From Deltaproteobacteria bacterium (GTDB lineage: Bacteria > Myxococcota_A > UBA9160 > SMWR01): DNA of 64,000 bases. The position numbers and the translations under genes were made by a program. Shown here one piece after another: positions 1 through 8,581 of this stretch. The stretch lies in the NCBI GenBank assembly GCA_019310965.1, contig JAFDDG010000017.1:1-64000 (forward strand), written 5' to 3'. How positions within the stretch are numbered: the stretch's first letter is position 1; every line of letters begins with the position of its first letter. The notes below the pieces were generated by a model. The model made no database searches, had not been told where the DNA came from, and saw only the letters and a program-made list of their open reading frames with translations.

Positions 1-930
1 GACGCGGCGACGCCGGAGCCTGGGCCGGGGCAGCTGCGTCTTGCCGTGTCTCACGCCGGCGTGGGGCTCCCGGACCTCCTCATGTGCCGCGACGCCTACA
101 TGCTGACGCCAGCACTCCCGTTCACACCGGGGCAGGAGGTGGTGGGCACCGTCACGGCAGCTGGCGAGGGCACGCGGCATGCCGTGGGCGATCGCGTGAT
201 GGCCGTCTCGGCGTTCTTCCTGCAACACGGGAGCTTCGCCGAGGCGTGTCTGGCCCTCGATGACTTCGCGCTGCCCGTTCCCGACACCATGCCCGGACCT
301 GTCGCCGCCGGCTTCGTGATTCCCGCGCACACCGCGTGGGTCGGGCTCGTGCAGCGCGGCGCGCTGCGCGCCGGCGAGACGCTCCTCGTACTCGGGGCCT
401 CCGGGGGCACCGGATCCGTCGCCGCGAGCCTCGGCAAGGCGCTCGGTGCGCGGGTCATTGCAACCGCCGGAGGTTCGGAAAAAGCCGCCTTCGTCGAGAG
501 CCTCGGTGTGGACGTCGTGATCGACCACCGGCGACAAGGCATCGCCGAGGCGGTGCGCGAGGCAACCGACGGCCGCGGCGTCGATATCGTCTACGACCCG
601 GTGGGCGGAGACGCTTTCACCGCGGCAACGCGCTGCATCGCCCGCGAGGGCCGCCTGCTGCTGATCGGATTTGCCAGCGGCCGCTGGGGCGAGCCACGCC
701 CGCCGCACATGGTGGAGCGCAACTACTCCGTAATCGGCGTCATGCCGAACGGATACGACCGAAAATTCAAAGAGGACGCCCACGCTGCGCTGCTCGAGCA
801 CTGGAGCGCCGGCCGCTTGCAGATTCCGATCCACGAGATCTTCCCCTTCGAGCGCGTGCCCGACGCCATTGGCGTGCTCGCAGAGCGCGGCGCGCAGGGC
901 AAGATCGTCGTCGAGGTCGCGCCTGCCTGA
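1..930 (+). CDS. NADPH:quinone oxidoreductase-type dehydrogenase (5' end outside window)
   Basis: Medium-chain dehydrogenase of the quinone oxidoreductase (zeta-crystallin) branch, expected to reduce quinones or enoyl compounds with NADPH in the cytosol. The frame is open from base 1 and already reads like the GroES-like N-terminus (PGPGQLRLAV, then GVGLPDLL), so the true start lies upstream; the GTG at 46 is internal. The Rossmann glycine motif VLGASGGTGS starts near base 391, and YDPVGGDAF, typical of this branch, near 592. No catalytic zinc CGxCGxD motif is present, as expected for QOR enzymes. The C-terminus (GAQGKIVVEV) is intact. The next dehydrogenase starts 38 bases downstream on the same strand. 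Exact substrate cannot be told. Confidence 0.9.
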   Translation, partial: DAATPEPGPGQLRLAVSHAGVGLPDLLMCRDAYMLTPALPFTPGQEVVGTVTAAGEGTRHAVGDRVMAVSAFFLQHGSFAEACLALDDFALPVPDTMPGPVAAGFVIPAHTAWVGLVQRGALRAGETLLVLGASGGTGSVAASLGKALGARVIATAGGSEKAAFVESLGVDVVIDHRRQGIAEAVREATDGRGVDIVYDPVGGDAFTAATRCIAREGRLLLIGFASGRWGEPRPPHMVERNYSVIGVMPNGYDRKFKEDAHAALLEHWSAGRLQIPIHEIFPFERVPDAIGVLAERGAQGKIVVEVAPA

Positions 931-968
931 GGCGGCTAGACTGGGGCGTGCCCCGGGAGGGAAGCTGC

Positions 969-1973
969 ATGCAACGAGTCGAGCTCTTCGGTCCGGATGA
1001 CGTGCGACTCGTCGAAGTGGGGGAGCCGAAGCCCGGACCGCGCGACGCCGTCGTCAAGGTGCACGCCTGCGGGATCTGCGGCAGCGACATCGGCTACATC
1101 AAGCTCGGTGGCATGGCGGGGCCCGGCGACAAGCCCATGCCCCTCGGCCACGAACTCGCGGGCACAGTCGAGGCGGTCGGAGAAGAAGTCGACGGTTTCG
1201 CGCCGGGCACAAGGGTGGTCGTGAATCCGTTGGCGAACGGCAACGCCATCGGCAACGGCGGGCCCCAGGGCGGCTTCGCACCCTATTTGCTGGTACCGAA
1301 CGCGGCGGCCGGCGGTGCGCTATTCGAGGTACCCGACGGGATGCCTCTCGACATCGCAGCGCTCGCGGAGCCCGTCGGCGTGGGCATGAACGCGGTCGAC
1401 CAGGTGGGAGCTCAGCCGGGCGACAAGGTGGTGGTATTCGGCGCCGGTCCGATCGGGCTCACTGCAGTGGCTTCGCTGCGGCATGGCGGCTTCGAGGACG
1501 TGATCGCCGTCGACCTCTCGGCTCGCCGCCTCGGGATCGCCGCCGAGCTCGGTGCTCGCGAAACGATCAATGCAACGCACGGCGACGTCTGGGAGCGGCT
1601 GCGCGAGCTGCACGGCACCGAAGCGCTCTATGGCATGTCCTGCACCGGGACCGATGCTTACGTCGAGGCCTCCGGCGCACAGCCGGTGATCCCCCAGATC
1701 CTCTCCAACGCGAAGCCCAACGCCCGTCTTTCGATCGTCGCGCTGCACCGCAGCGAAGTCCCCGTGAACTTCCTGCTCGTGATGATGAAGCAGCTGCACC
1801 TGGTGGGTGCGATGGAGTACCCGGACGACTACACCCGCACCCTCGAGCTTCTCAGCATCCGCGACATGCGCCCGCTGCTGACCCATCACTTCGCCCTGGA
1901 CTGCTTCGACGAAGCGCTCGCCGTCGCAAGAGATCCGGCGGCCGGCGGAAAAATCATGATCGAGGTGAGCTAG
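969..1973 (+). CDS. Zinc-binding alcohol/polyol dehydrogenase family protein
   Basis: Medium-chain dehydrogenase, 334 aa, likely an NAD(P)-dependent oxidation of an alcohol or polyol. The start is ATG 969, preceded by GGGAGGGA at 955-962. The catalytic zinc site is visible as CGICGSD (zinc Cys37) and GHE (His61, Glu62). The Rossmann motif VVFGAGPIGL lies near residue 155. The structural zinc lobe with its four cysteines is absent: the segment after VVVNPLANG contains no Cys. In the middle, CTGTDAYVEASG matches the threonine/sorbitol dehydrogenase branch. It follows the QOR-type gene by 38 bases and may be co-transcribed. Substrate is unknown; threonine 3-dehydrogenase or butanediol dehydrogenase-like activity are alternatives. 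Confidence 0.88.
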   Translation: MQRVELFGPDDVRLVEVGEPKPGPRDAVVKVHACGICGSDIGYIKLGGMAGPGDKPMPLGHELAGTVEAVGEEVDGFAPGTRVVVNPLANGNAIGNGGPQGGFAPYLLVPNAAAGGALFEVPDGMPLDIAALAEPVGVGMNAVDQVGAQPGDKVVVFGAGPIGLTAVASLRHGGFEDVIAVDLSARRLGIAAELGARETINATHGDVWERLRELHGTEALYGMSCTGTDAYVEASGAQPVIPQILSNAKPNARLSIVALHRSEVPVNFLLVMMKQLHLVGAMEYPDDYTRTLELLSIRDMRPLLTHHFALDCFDEALAVARDPAAGGKIMIEVS

Positions 1974-2137
1974 GCACCACTGCCGTCGAGCCCCACGGCA
2001 TGTCGGCCGGCGCCTCGCGGACGAGCGCCGGGTCGAGCCGCATCCGCCCTTTCACCAGATTGCGCGATGCCTGCGCCAGCTCGACGCCGGCGCCACGTGA
2101 TAGAGTGGCTCTTCACCAGCGAATGGCGGAGAGTTCA

Positions 2138-2545
2138 ATGAACGTCGCAGGCGGCTGCTACTGCGGAGCGGTACGTTACAAGGCGGAGGGCGAGGCGCTC
2201 TTCAAGGGCCAGTGCCACTGCCGCGAGTGCCAATACATCTCGGGAGGCTCGCCTGTCATCGTGATGGGCGTCGGAGGCGACGACTTCGCCTATACGCAGG
2301 GCGAGCCGAGAAGCTTCACGCGCAGCGATATCGAGAGCCCGGTGACGCGGGAGTTCTGCTCCAACTGTGGCACGCACATGACGACGAAGGTCCCGAGCAT
2401 GGGCGGCGCCGTGTTGCTGAAAGTCGGGACCCTCGACGATCCGAGCGTCTTCGGTGGGCCAGACATGGCGATCTACACCGCCGAGAAGCAGAGCTGGCAC
2501 TTGATCCCAGAAGGCATCCCGACGTTCGAGCACTTGCCCGGCTGA
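2138..2545 (+). CDS. GFA family (glutathione-dependent formaldehyde-activating-like) protein
   Basis: Small zinc protein of 135 aa with the Mss4-like fold of the GFA family (also called CENP-V/GFA). Cysteine ligands are visible in order as GGCYCGAVRY, QCHCRECQ and FCSNCGTH, followed by the usual C-terminal segment. The start is ATG 2138, because GGCGGAGAG lies just upstream at 2126-2134 and homology begins there; an in-frame ATG at 2123 is a weaker alternative, and the longer upstream extension has no protein-like character. Family members are annotated as S-hydroxymethylglutathione synthases, but most have no proven activity, so the role here is open. It stands between a dehydrogenase and a hydrolase on the same strand. 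Confidence 0.88.
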   Translation: MNVAGGCYCGAVRYKAEGEALFKGQCHCRECQYISGGSPVIVMGVGGDDFAYTQGEPRSFTRSDIESPVTREFCSNCGTHMTTKVPSMGGAVLLKVGTLDDPSVFGGPDMAIYTAEKQSWHLIPEGIPTFEHLPG

Positions 2546-2652
2546 GCCGGCGCGGGAGCGCCCCCGCGGGGCAACGATCTCTGTGGCTCGCCGCACCGCG
2601 TCGCGGCCTTGGTGTTGACCCGCAGCCCTTTCACCGCGAATCTCTGGGCCGC

Positions 2653-3837
2653 ATGCCGCTGCTCGGTCGTCTTCTCGCACTCCCCTTGCAGCAGCTCGAC
2701 GCCGTCATGGCCGAGACTTGGTCAGCATTTCGGGGCAGTTCGCGCTTCTCCGAGGTGCCGCCGCTGGAGCCGAGCTTCAGCCTGCTGGGCGAGGCGCTGC
2801 TGGACCGGACGTTCACCCTCACCACGTCCGTGATGACCGGGGTGCCACTCCCCGACGCAATGCGTCGCGCTCTCGACGAAGTGCTGGCCGCGAAATCCTT
2901 CTACGGGCAGAAGGGCTGGCTCGACGACCCGGCTTCCTACCACCGGACGCCACCGCCGCTCGAGGGTGGCGAGCTCTTCGACGAGACCACTCGACTCGGG
3001 GTGAGACGCACCCACTTCAAGCGCCTCGTCTTCGACAGCGGCTTCGAGCCCTATGAGGGCGAGCCGGGCCGGGAGCGCTGGCTCGAGCATCCGAAGAACC
3101 ACCGCGTGCACGCGTACGTGCTCGAACACGACGAGCCGCGGCCCTGGTTGATCGGCGTGCACGGCTTCGCCATGGGCGGCCCCCTCGCGAACTTCACGGC
3201 GTTCAACGCCCAGGCCTTGCACCAGGAGCTCGGCCTGAACGTCATCATGCCGGTGCTGCCCCTGCACGGCCCGCGCACCCTCGGACGCTTCAGCGGCGGC
3301 GAATTGCTCGAGCCCGACTACCTGCAGATGGTGCACCTCTTCGCCCAGGCCACCTGGGACGTGCGCCGGGTGATCTCCTGGGTGAAGAGCCGCAGCGATG
3401 TGCCGCCGGCGCTCTACGGCATCTCGCTCGGAGGCTACATCTCGGCGCTGGTGGCGTCGTTCGAAGCCGACCTCTCGTGCGTGATCGCCGGGATCCCCGC
3501 CGTCGACTTCCCGAATCTCGCGCGGGACAACGAGCCCTGGATCATGCAACGCTACGATGACGAGCTGCGCATCGACTGGGACACCGTGCGCGCCGCCACC
3601 CACGTCGTGTCACCACTGGCGCTCGAGCCCCAGGTTCCCCACGACCGACGCTTCATCTACGCGGGCATCGCCGATCGCGTGGTGCAGCCCGACCAACCCC
3701 GCGCGCTCTGGCGTCACTGGGGCCACCCGGAGATCCACTGGTTCTCGGGCGGCCACGTGCTGGGCGTGATGGATCGCAGCTGCACCGAGTTCGTCGCGCG
3801 CTGCCTCACACAGACCGGCCTCTCGCAGGCGGCCTAG
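2653..3837 (+). CDS. Alpha/beta hydrolase (Abhydrolase_18-like)
   Basis: Predicted cytosolic hydrolase of 394 aa. The oxyanion-hole region GVHGFAMGG, nucleophile elbow GISLGG (serine), acid YAGIADRVVQP and histidine FSGGHVLG occur in the order expected of the alpha/beta hydrolase fold. The N-terminal 150 residues are a helical extension ending in YGQKGWLDDP, as in the PF09752 type. The start is set at ATG 2653 (MPLLGRLL); an in-frame ATG at 2707 is possible, and neither has a clear ribosome binding site. The stop overlaps the stop of the convergent acyltransferase gene: both TAG codons lie within one CCTAGG at 3833-3838. Proximity to a WS/DGAT homologue suggests ester or lipid hydrolysis, but that is inference. 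Confidence 0.82.
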   Translation: MPLLGRLLALPLQQLDAVMAETWSAFRGSSRFSEVPPLEPSFSLLGEALLDRTFTLTTSVMTGVPLPDAMRRALDEVLAAKSFYGQKGWLDDPASYHRTPPPLEGGELFDETTRLGVRRTHFKRLVFDSGFEPYEGEPGRERWLEHPKNHRVHAYVLEHDEPRPWLIGVHGFAMGGPLANFTAFNAQALHQELGLNVIMPVLPLHGPRTLGRFSGGELLEPDYLQMVHLFAQATWDVRRVISWVKSRSDVPPALYGISLGGYISALVASFEADLSCVIAGIPAVDFPNLARDNEPWIMQRYDDELRIDWDTVRAATHVVSPLALEPQVPHDRRFIYAGIADRVVQPDQPRALWRHWGHPEIHWFSGGHVLGVMDRSCTEFVARCLTQTGLSQAA

Positions 3838-5252
3838 GAAACGCGCACCAGCGCCGGACGCTCGTCGGCGACGCGCTCGAGCTCGCGGAACGACCGGCGC
3901 AGCGCCTCGCTGAAGCGGGAGAGATCCGGCATGCGATCGTAATCCGCGTTCAGGCCCCAGCACAGCTCGCCCTCGTAGACGAAGACCGAGACGCCGAGTC
4001 CCGCACGCCCCGAGAGCGGAATGTGGCTGAAGCACTCTTCGAGCTTCGCACCGCGCAGGTAGAGCGGCTGGGGAGGCCCGGGCAACACGGCGATGCGCAC
4101 CGGCACCAGGGACGGCTCGGCCATGACGCGCGCCGCCGCCGCCGGCATGCCCGACTGGGCCAGGTCGTCGACGGGGAAGAGGTCGCGGGAGCGTGCGGCG
4201 GGCACACTCTCGTGCTCGGCGCGCAAGATCTCCCGCACCCGCTTGAAGCGCTTCGACGCGTCCGACTCCCAGATGGGCAGCTCGAAGACCCACTCGCCGA
4301 TGCTGCCGCCACTCGGATCGTCACTCAGCATGACCGGGGTCGAAACCCGGAACTCGAGGGTGGCCGGATTCACGTAGTGGTGCGAGAGATAGCGCCCCAC
4401 CGCACCGGCCAGGGTCGTCACGACCACGTCGAGTAGTGACCCGCCGAGCACCCGGCGCACGCGATCGGTGACTTCGAGCGGCAGCTTCACGTAGTCGACG
4501 ATCCGATGCGGCCCGGCGGGACCACTCATGGGCAGGTCGTGCCGGCTCGCCAACGTGTATCCGAGCAGACGGGCCGCTGCATCCAGGTGCTCGCGCAGCT
4601 GCCGCGGGCCCTCGCGGCTCGGCCGGAAAGCTTCGCGCAGCAGCTGCCACCCGCGGCGGGGAAGCCGGGCCTGAGAGACCACCTCGTCGTAGAAGAGCTC
4701 GAGCCCCGAGGGCGCCGGGCGCGCGCTGAAGGGCTCCGTGCTCTCGTAGGCGGCATCGGCGTCCGGCGTCAGCAGTAGCTGCAGCGCGTCCACGCCGGAA
4801 TCCTCGATCAGCGCAAAGTGGGTCTTGGTCAGCAGCGCGAAGCGGCCACCCTCGAGGCCCTCGACGATCCAGTACTCCCAGAGCGGCCGCGACCGATCCA
4901 ACCGCTGCGCCTGGATGCGGGCCGCGACCCTGCGCAGCTGCTGCAGCGAGCCGGGGCGCGGCAAGCTCGTGTGGCGCACGTGATAGTCGAGTCGGAACTC
5001 GTGATCGTCGACCCAGACCGGGTGATTCTCGAGCGGGACGCGGCGCAGCCTGCGGTGGTAGTCGGGCGCCAGGGCGATGCGGCTTGCGATCGCGCCACGC
5101 AGGGCTGCGAAGTCGACCCCGCCGTGGGAATAGGCCAGGGGACCCGCAGCGAAGATCAGCGCGGCGCCGGCGTGGCCCAGGCGTCGGGAGCTCTCATCGC
5201 CCAACAGCCTTGCTGCCGCCGGGCTCAGTCGGTCGTAGGTATACCGTGCCAT
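3834..5252 (-). CDS. WS/DGAT-like acyltransferase with degenerate HHxxxDG motif
   Basis: Homologue of wax ester synthase/acyl-CoA:diacylglycerol acyltransferases, 472 aa against a usual 450-480. Family landmarks are DRSRPLWEYW near residues 119-128 and LLDVVVTTLAGAVGRYL, which matches the ND motif region with N replaced by L. The active-site motif HHxxxDG reads HFALIED (residues 145-151): the second, catalytically more important His is Phe, and the DG is replaced. The protein may therefore be inactive, altered in mechanism, or regulatory. The start is ATG at 5252 (MARYTYDRL), where homology begins; no good ribosome binding site is visible. It converges on the hydrolase, with overlapping stops. 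Confidence 0.85.
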   Translation of the reverse strand: MARYTYDRLSPAAARLLGDESSRRLGHAGAALIFAAGPLAYSHGGVDFAALRGAIASRIALAPDYHRRLRRVPLENHPVWVDDHEFRLDYHVRHTSLPRPGSLQQLRRVAARIQAQRLDRSRPLWEYWIVEGLEGGRFALLTKTHFALIEDSGVDALQLLLTPDADAAYESTEPFSARPAPSGLELFYDEVVSQARLPRRGWQLLREAFRPSREGPRQLREHLDAAARLLGYTLASRHDLPMSGPAGPHRIVDYVKLPLEVTDRVRRVLGGSLLDVVVTTLAGAVGRYLSHHYVNPATLEFRVSTPVMLSDDPSGGSIGEWVFELPIWESDASKRFKRVREILRAEHESVPAARSRDLFPVDDLAQSGMPAAAARVMAEPSLVPVRIAVLPGPPQPLYLRGAKLEECFSHIPLSGRAGLGVSVFVYEGELCWGLNADYDRMPDLSRFSEALRRSFRELERVADERPALVRVS

Positions 5253-5363
5253 CGGTGGGGAGCTTAGCTCGCCCTGCGTCGTTGCCAGCGCGTTGCCAAC
5301 GGCTCGCTGCGCAACGTAAGATGCGGTTTCTGTGGCCCTCGGGGCCGCTCTGGAGGGAGTCCG

Positions 5364-6359
5364 ATGACCGGGGTTCACCGCATCTACGGAGCCGAGGTCT
5401 CGCCGTATTCGGTGAAGGTGCGTTCCTATTTCCGCTACAAGCAGATCCCTCACGAGTGGCTCGAGCGCGACGAGTCGCGGATGGAAGAGTTCCAGCGATA
5501 CGCCAAGCTACCTCTGATTCCATTGGTGGTGACGCCGGACGACACCGGCATGCAGGACTCCACGCCGATCATCGAAGCCCTGGAAGCCGAGTTTCCGGAG
5601 CCCACGATCCACAGCCCGGACCCGGTGATCGCTTTCCTCTCGGCGCTGATCGAGGAGTTCGCCGACGAGTGGGGCGTCAAGTGGATGTTCCACTACCGGT
5701 GGGCGCGAGAGATCGACCAGGTCTCCGCCTCGACGCGTATCGCGAAGTCGATGATGCCGGGGCTCGATGACGAGAAGCTCGCCGGAGTTGCCGACGGCAT
5801 CCGCCAGCGAATGCTGGGGCGGGTGGGGTTCGTGGGGTCCAGCGAGCAGACGGCGCCGCAGATCGAAGACTCCTTCCAGGAAGGAATCGGCCAGCTCGAG
5901 GCGCACCTCGCGACGCGGCCCTATCTCTTCGGAGCGCGCCCGTCATTCGGCGATTTCGGCCTGTGGAGTCAGATCTACAATGCCTGGACCGATCCGACGG
6001 CCGGCGCGCTGCTCCAAGAGAATACGCCGCACGTGGTGGCCTGGGCCAAGCGCATGCTCGCTCCTCGCAACGAGGGCAGCTTCGAAGCCTGGGATACGCT
6101 GAGTGCAACCCTGACACCCTTCCTCAGCCGCCAGGTCGGACGACTCTTCCTGCCGTGGTCGGACGCCAACGCCAGGGCCATCGCGGCCGCTGAGGAGGTG
6201 TTCAGCGTCGATCTCGACGGGCACACCTGGACCCAGAAGCCGCAGAAGTACCACGCGCGTTCCCTCGCCGCGCTGCGCGCGCGCTACCAGGCGGTGGGCG
6301 GCAACACGGCCCTCGACGAAATTCTCACGGCGACCGGCTGTCTCCCGTGGCTGAGGTGA
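5364..6359 (+). CDS. Glutathione S-transferase family protein, long form
   Basis: Cytosolic GST-like protein of 331 aa, clearly longer than the usual 200-230. The N-terminal thioredoxin-fold domain starts with IYGAEVSPYSVKVRSYFRYK and contains the cis-proline/glutathione region LPLIPLVV and STPIIEAL. The helical C-terminal domain carries RPYLFGARPSFGDFGLWSQI, the conserved hydrophobic core and N-capping segment. About 100 extra residues follow, ending in TGCLPWLR. ATG 5364 is preceded by GGAGGG with good spacing. Likely roles are glutathione conjugation or reductive dehalogenation of small electrophiles; nothing in the sequence fixes the substrate. Confidence 0.85.
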   Translation: MTGVHRIYGAEVSPYSVKVRSYFRYKQIPHEWLERDESRMEEFQRYAKLPLIPLVVTPDDTGMQDSTPIIEALEAEFPEPTIHSPDPVIAFLSALIEEFADEWGVKWMFHYRWAREIDQVSASTRIAKSMMPGLDDEKLAGVADGIRQRMLGRVGFVGSSEQTAPQIEDSFQEGIGQLEAHLATRPYLFGARPSFGDFGLWSQIYNAWTDPTAGALLQENTPHVVAWAKRMLAPRNEGSFEAWDTLSATLTPFLSRQVGRLFLPWSDANARAIAAAEEVFSVDLDGHTWTQKPQKYHARSLAALRARYQAVGGNTALDEILTATGCLPWLR

Positions 6360-6484
6360 AGCGACTCTTCCGCAGCGCGCAAGAGATCGAGCAACCCGCC
6401 GGGTGCAGTGATGAATTCTCGCAAGACGCACGCACTTCGCGGGATCGCCTAGACTGGAACGACCCGTCATCGAGAGGTCTCGCC

Positions 6485-7510
6485 GTGCGCACTTCCCGCC
6501 GCACGACCATCGGCAGCAACAGCATCGCCGCGACACTGTGCATCGCGGCGCTCGTGTCCGGCGCCGGCGTGGCCGAGGCGACCGGCGGCTTCAGCCAGTG
6601 GCTCGCCGAATTCCAGAGCGAGGCAATCCAGCGCGGCATCTCGGAGCCGACCGTGCGTGCGGCGCTCGCCAACATCGAGCCGATCCCGCGCGTACTCGAA
6701 CTCGATCGCACGCAGCCCGGCGCCAAGCCGAGCGATTTCTGCAAGTACATGCAAGGCCGCCTCACGCCCACCCGCATCGCGCGCGGCCAGCGCGTGCTCG
6801 CAGAAGAACGCGAGCTGCTGATGCAGCTGACGCACGAGTACGGCATTCCGGCGCGTTACCTGGTGGCGCTCTGGGGCCTCGAGACGAACTTCGGCGATTA
6901 CACCGGCGACTATCCCGTGCTCGCATCCCTCGCGACCCTCGCCCACGACACCCGCCGCCCCGACCTCTTTCGGCGCCAGCTTCTGGCGGCGCTTCGCATC
7001 GTCGACGAAGGCCATCAGACCGCAACCCGTTACAAGGGCTCCTGGGCCGGGGCCAGCGGCCACGTGCAGTTCATGCCGACGACCTTCCTCGAGTACGCCG
7101 TCGACCACGACGGAGACGGTCGCAAGGATCTGTGGGGCAGTCGCGCCGATTCACTGGCCTCGGCGGCGAACTACTTGCGTCGCTCGGGTTGGCGCCCGGG
7201 CGAGACATGGGGGCGACAGGTGTCGCTGCCCGCCACTCTGGGGCGCGAGACGGCCGCGCTCAGGAAGCGCCGTCCGCTGGCCGCGTGGAAGGACATGGGC
7301 GTGACACGCAGCAACGGACGCGCACTTCCCGACGCGAGCCTGCGCGGACGCATCGTTCAGCCGCTGCGCGGACCGGGCCCCGCCTTCCTCGCCTACGCCA
7401 ACTACGACACATTTCTCGCCTGGAACCATTCGACCTACTTCGCTGTCTCCGTCGGGACGTTCGCCGACGAGCTGGGCAACCGCAGCTCGTTGCGCGCCTG
7501 CGGCCTGTAG
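6485..7510 (+). CDS. Lytic murein transglycosylase, MltB family
   Basis: Periplasmic enzyme that cleaves peptidoglycan glycan strands with formation of 1,6-anhydro-muramyl ends. I take the GTG at 6485, with GAGAGG eight bases upstream, giving 341 aa and a signal peptide (basic TSRR, then a hydrophobic stretch ending VAEA). A longer in-frame start at 6347 would overlap the preceding GST gene and bury the signal peptide. The catalytic Glu133 sits in LWGLETNFG; ASGHVQFMPTTFLEYAVD and DGDGRKDLW match the substrate cleft of MltB/SltB proteins. The lipobox Cys of E. coli MltB is absent, so it is probably soluble or loosely anchored. Confidence 0.9.
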   Translation: MRTSRRTTIGSNSIAATLCIAALVSGAGVAEATGGFSQWLAEFQSEAIQRGISEPTVRAALANIEPIPRVLELDRTQPGAKPSDFCKYMQGRLTPTRIARGQRVLAEERELLMQLTHEYGIPARYLVALWGLETNFGDYTGDYPVLASLATLAHDTRRPDLFRRQLLAALRIVDEGHQTATRYKGSWAGASGHVQFMPTTFLEYAVDHDGDGRKDLWGSRADSLASAANYLRRSGWRPGETWGRQVSLPATLGRETAALRKRRPLAAWKDMGVTRSNGRALPDASLRGRIVQPLRGPGPAFLAYANYDTFLAWNHSTYFAVSVGTFADELGNRSSLRACGL

Positions 7511-7516
7511 TCGAAC

Positions 7517-8401
7517 TCAGCGAACGGCGTCTCGGAACTTCTCGAGCGCATCGATGTAGTCGGCCGGTCCCCGGTAGCCGACTTCCTCGAAGCCCACGGC
7601 AACGGCAGTGGTGTCCATTGCGCGCAGGCTGAGCTGCGTGCCTCCGAGCTCGCGCCACGTCTCGAGCTCGGCGCGCCAGACATCGGGACCCTGGCTGAAG
7701 TCGACGGCCGCCTCGAGCCCAAAGCTCTCGGCGTCGCGCCCCGCTTCTGCGAGCAGCTGCTTCTGGCGTTCGCAGAGCTCCGCCATCCGTGTCGGCGTGC
7801 TGCCGAACATCAGGCCATCACCGAGCTGCGCCGCGCGCCGCAGGGCCACTTCGCTGAAGCCACCGAACCAGATCGGGATGCGACCGGGCTGCGGCAGAAT
7901 GCCGGCGCGATCGATGCGATCGAATTCGCCGCCAAAATCGATCACGGGCTCGCGCCAGAGTCGGCGCAGCAGCTCCACCTGTTCCGAGAGCCGCCGGCCC
8001 CGCGACTCGAACGGCTGGCCCAGCGCGTCGTACTCGACCCAGTTCCAGCCAGTGCCCACGGCCAAGCGGAGTCGCCCGCCCGAGAGGATGTCGACCTCCG
8101 CCGCCTGCTTGGCGACCAGTGCCGTCTGGCGTTGGGGCAGGATCAGCACGCCGGTCGCCAGCTCGATGCGCTCGGTCACCGCGGCGAGATAGCCGAAGAG
8201 CACGAGCGGCTCGTGAAACGCGTCGCGCTCGGTGTAGGGGCCCGTGAGCGCCGGCTCGCGACCCGCGTGCACGGCGCCCAGCACGTGGTCGTAGGTGACG
8301 ATGCTGTCATAACCCAGCCCCTCGGCCGCCTGGGCCCAGTCGCGAATCACGGCGGGATCCGTGCCGATTTCAGGGGTGGGGAAAATGGCTCCGAGCTTCA
8401 T
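7517..8401 (-). CDS. Luciferase-like (LLM class) F420-dependent-type oxidoreductase
   Basis: Flavin or F420-dependent oxidoreductase with a TIM-barrel of the bacterial luciferase superfamily, 294 aa. The N-terminus MKLGAIFPTPEIGTDP, the central VGTGWNWVEYDALG and PIWFGGFSEVALRRAA are characteristic of the F420-type subgroup. Start ATG 8401 is preceded by AGGAGG. It converges on the transglycosylase gene, only six bases separating the stops. Which cofactor is used cannot be decided from the window, since no F420 biosynthesis gene is present here. Oxidation of small ketones, alcohols or lipids is plausible. Confidence 0.88.
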   Translation of the reverse strand: MKLGAIFPTPEIGTDPAVIRDWAQAAEGLGYDSIVTYDHVLGAVHAGREPALTGPYTERDAFHEPLVLFGYLAAVTERIELATGVLILPQRQTALVAKQAAEVDILSGGRLRLAVGTGWNWVEYDALGQPFESRGRRLSEQVELLRRLWREPVIDFGGEFDRIDRAGILPQPGRIPIWFGGFSEVALRRAAQLGDGLMFGSTPTRMAELCERQKQLLAEAGRDAESFGLEAAVDFSQGPDVWRAELETWRELGGTQLSLRAMDTTAVAVGFEEVGYRGPADYIDALEKFRDAVR

Positions 8402-8581
8402 GGCTCCTCCTCAGGCGGGTTGCCTTTCGGCCTTCGATAGCGTCCAAACACCGCGCCGCGCAAGTAGGATCGAGCGCAGCAGACGGCGCTCTGTGATACT
8501 CCCACTCGACCGGAGCCGGCGGGGGTAGCCGTCGGCCCGCGGGCGAGGGCGGGCAGTAGCCGTCCCGCGAAGGAGACGACC

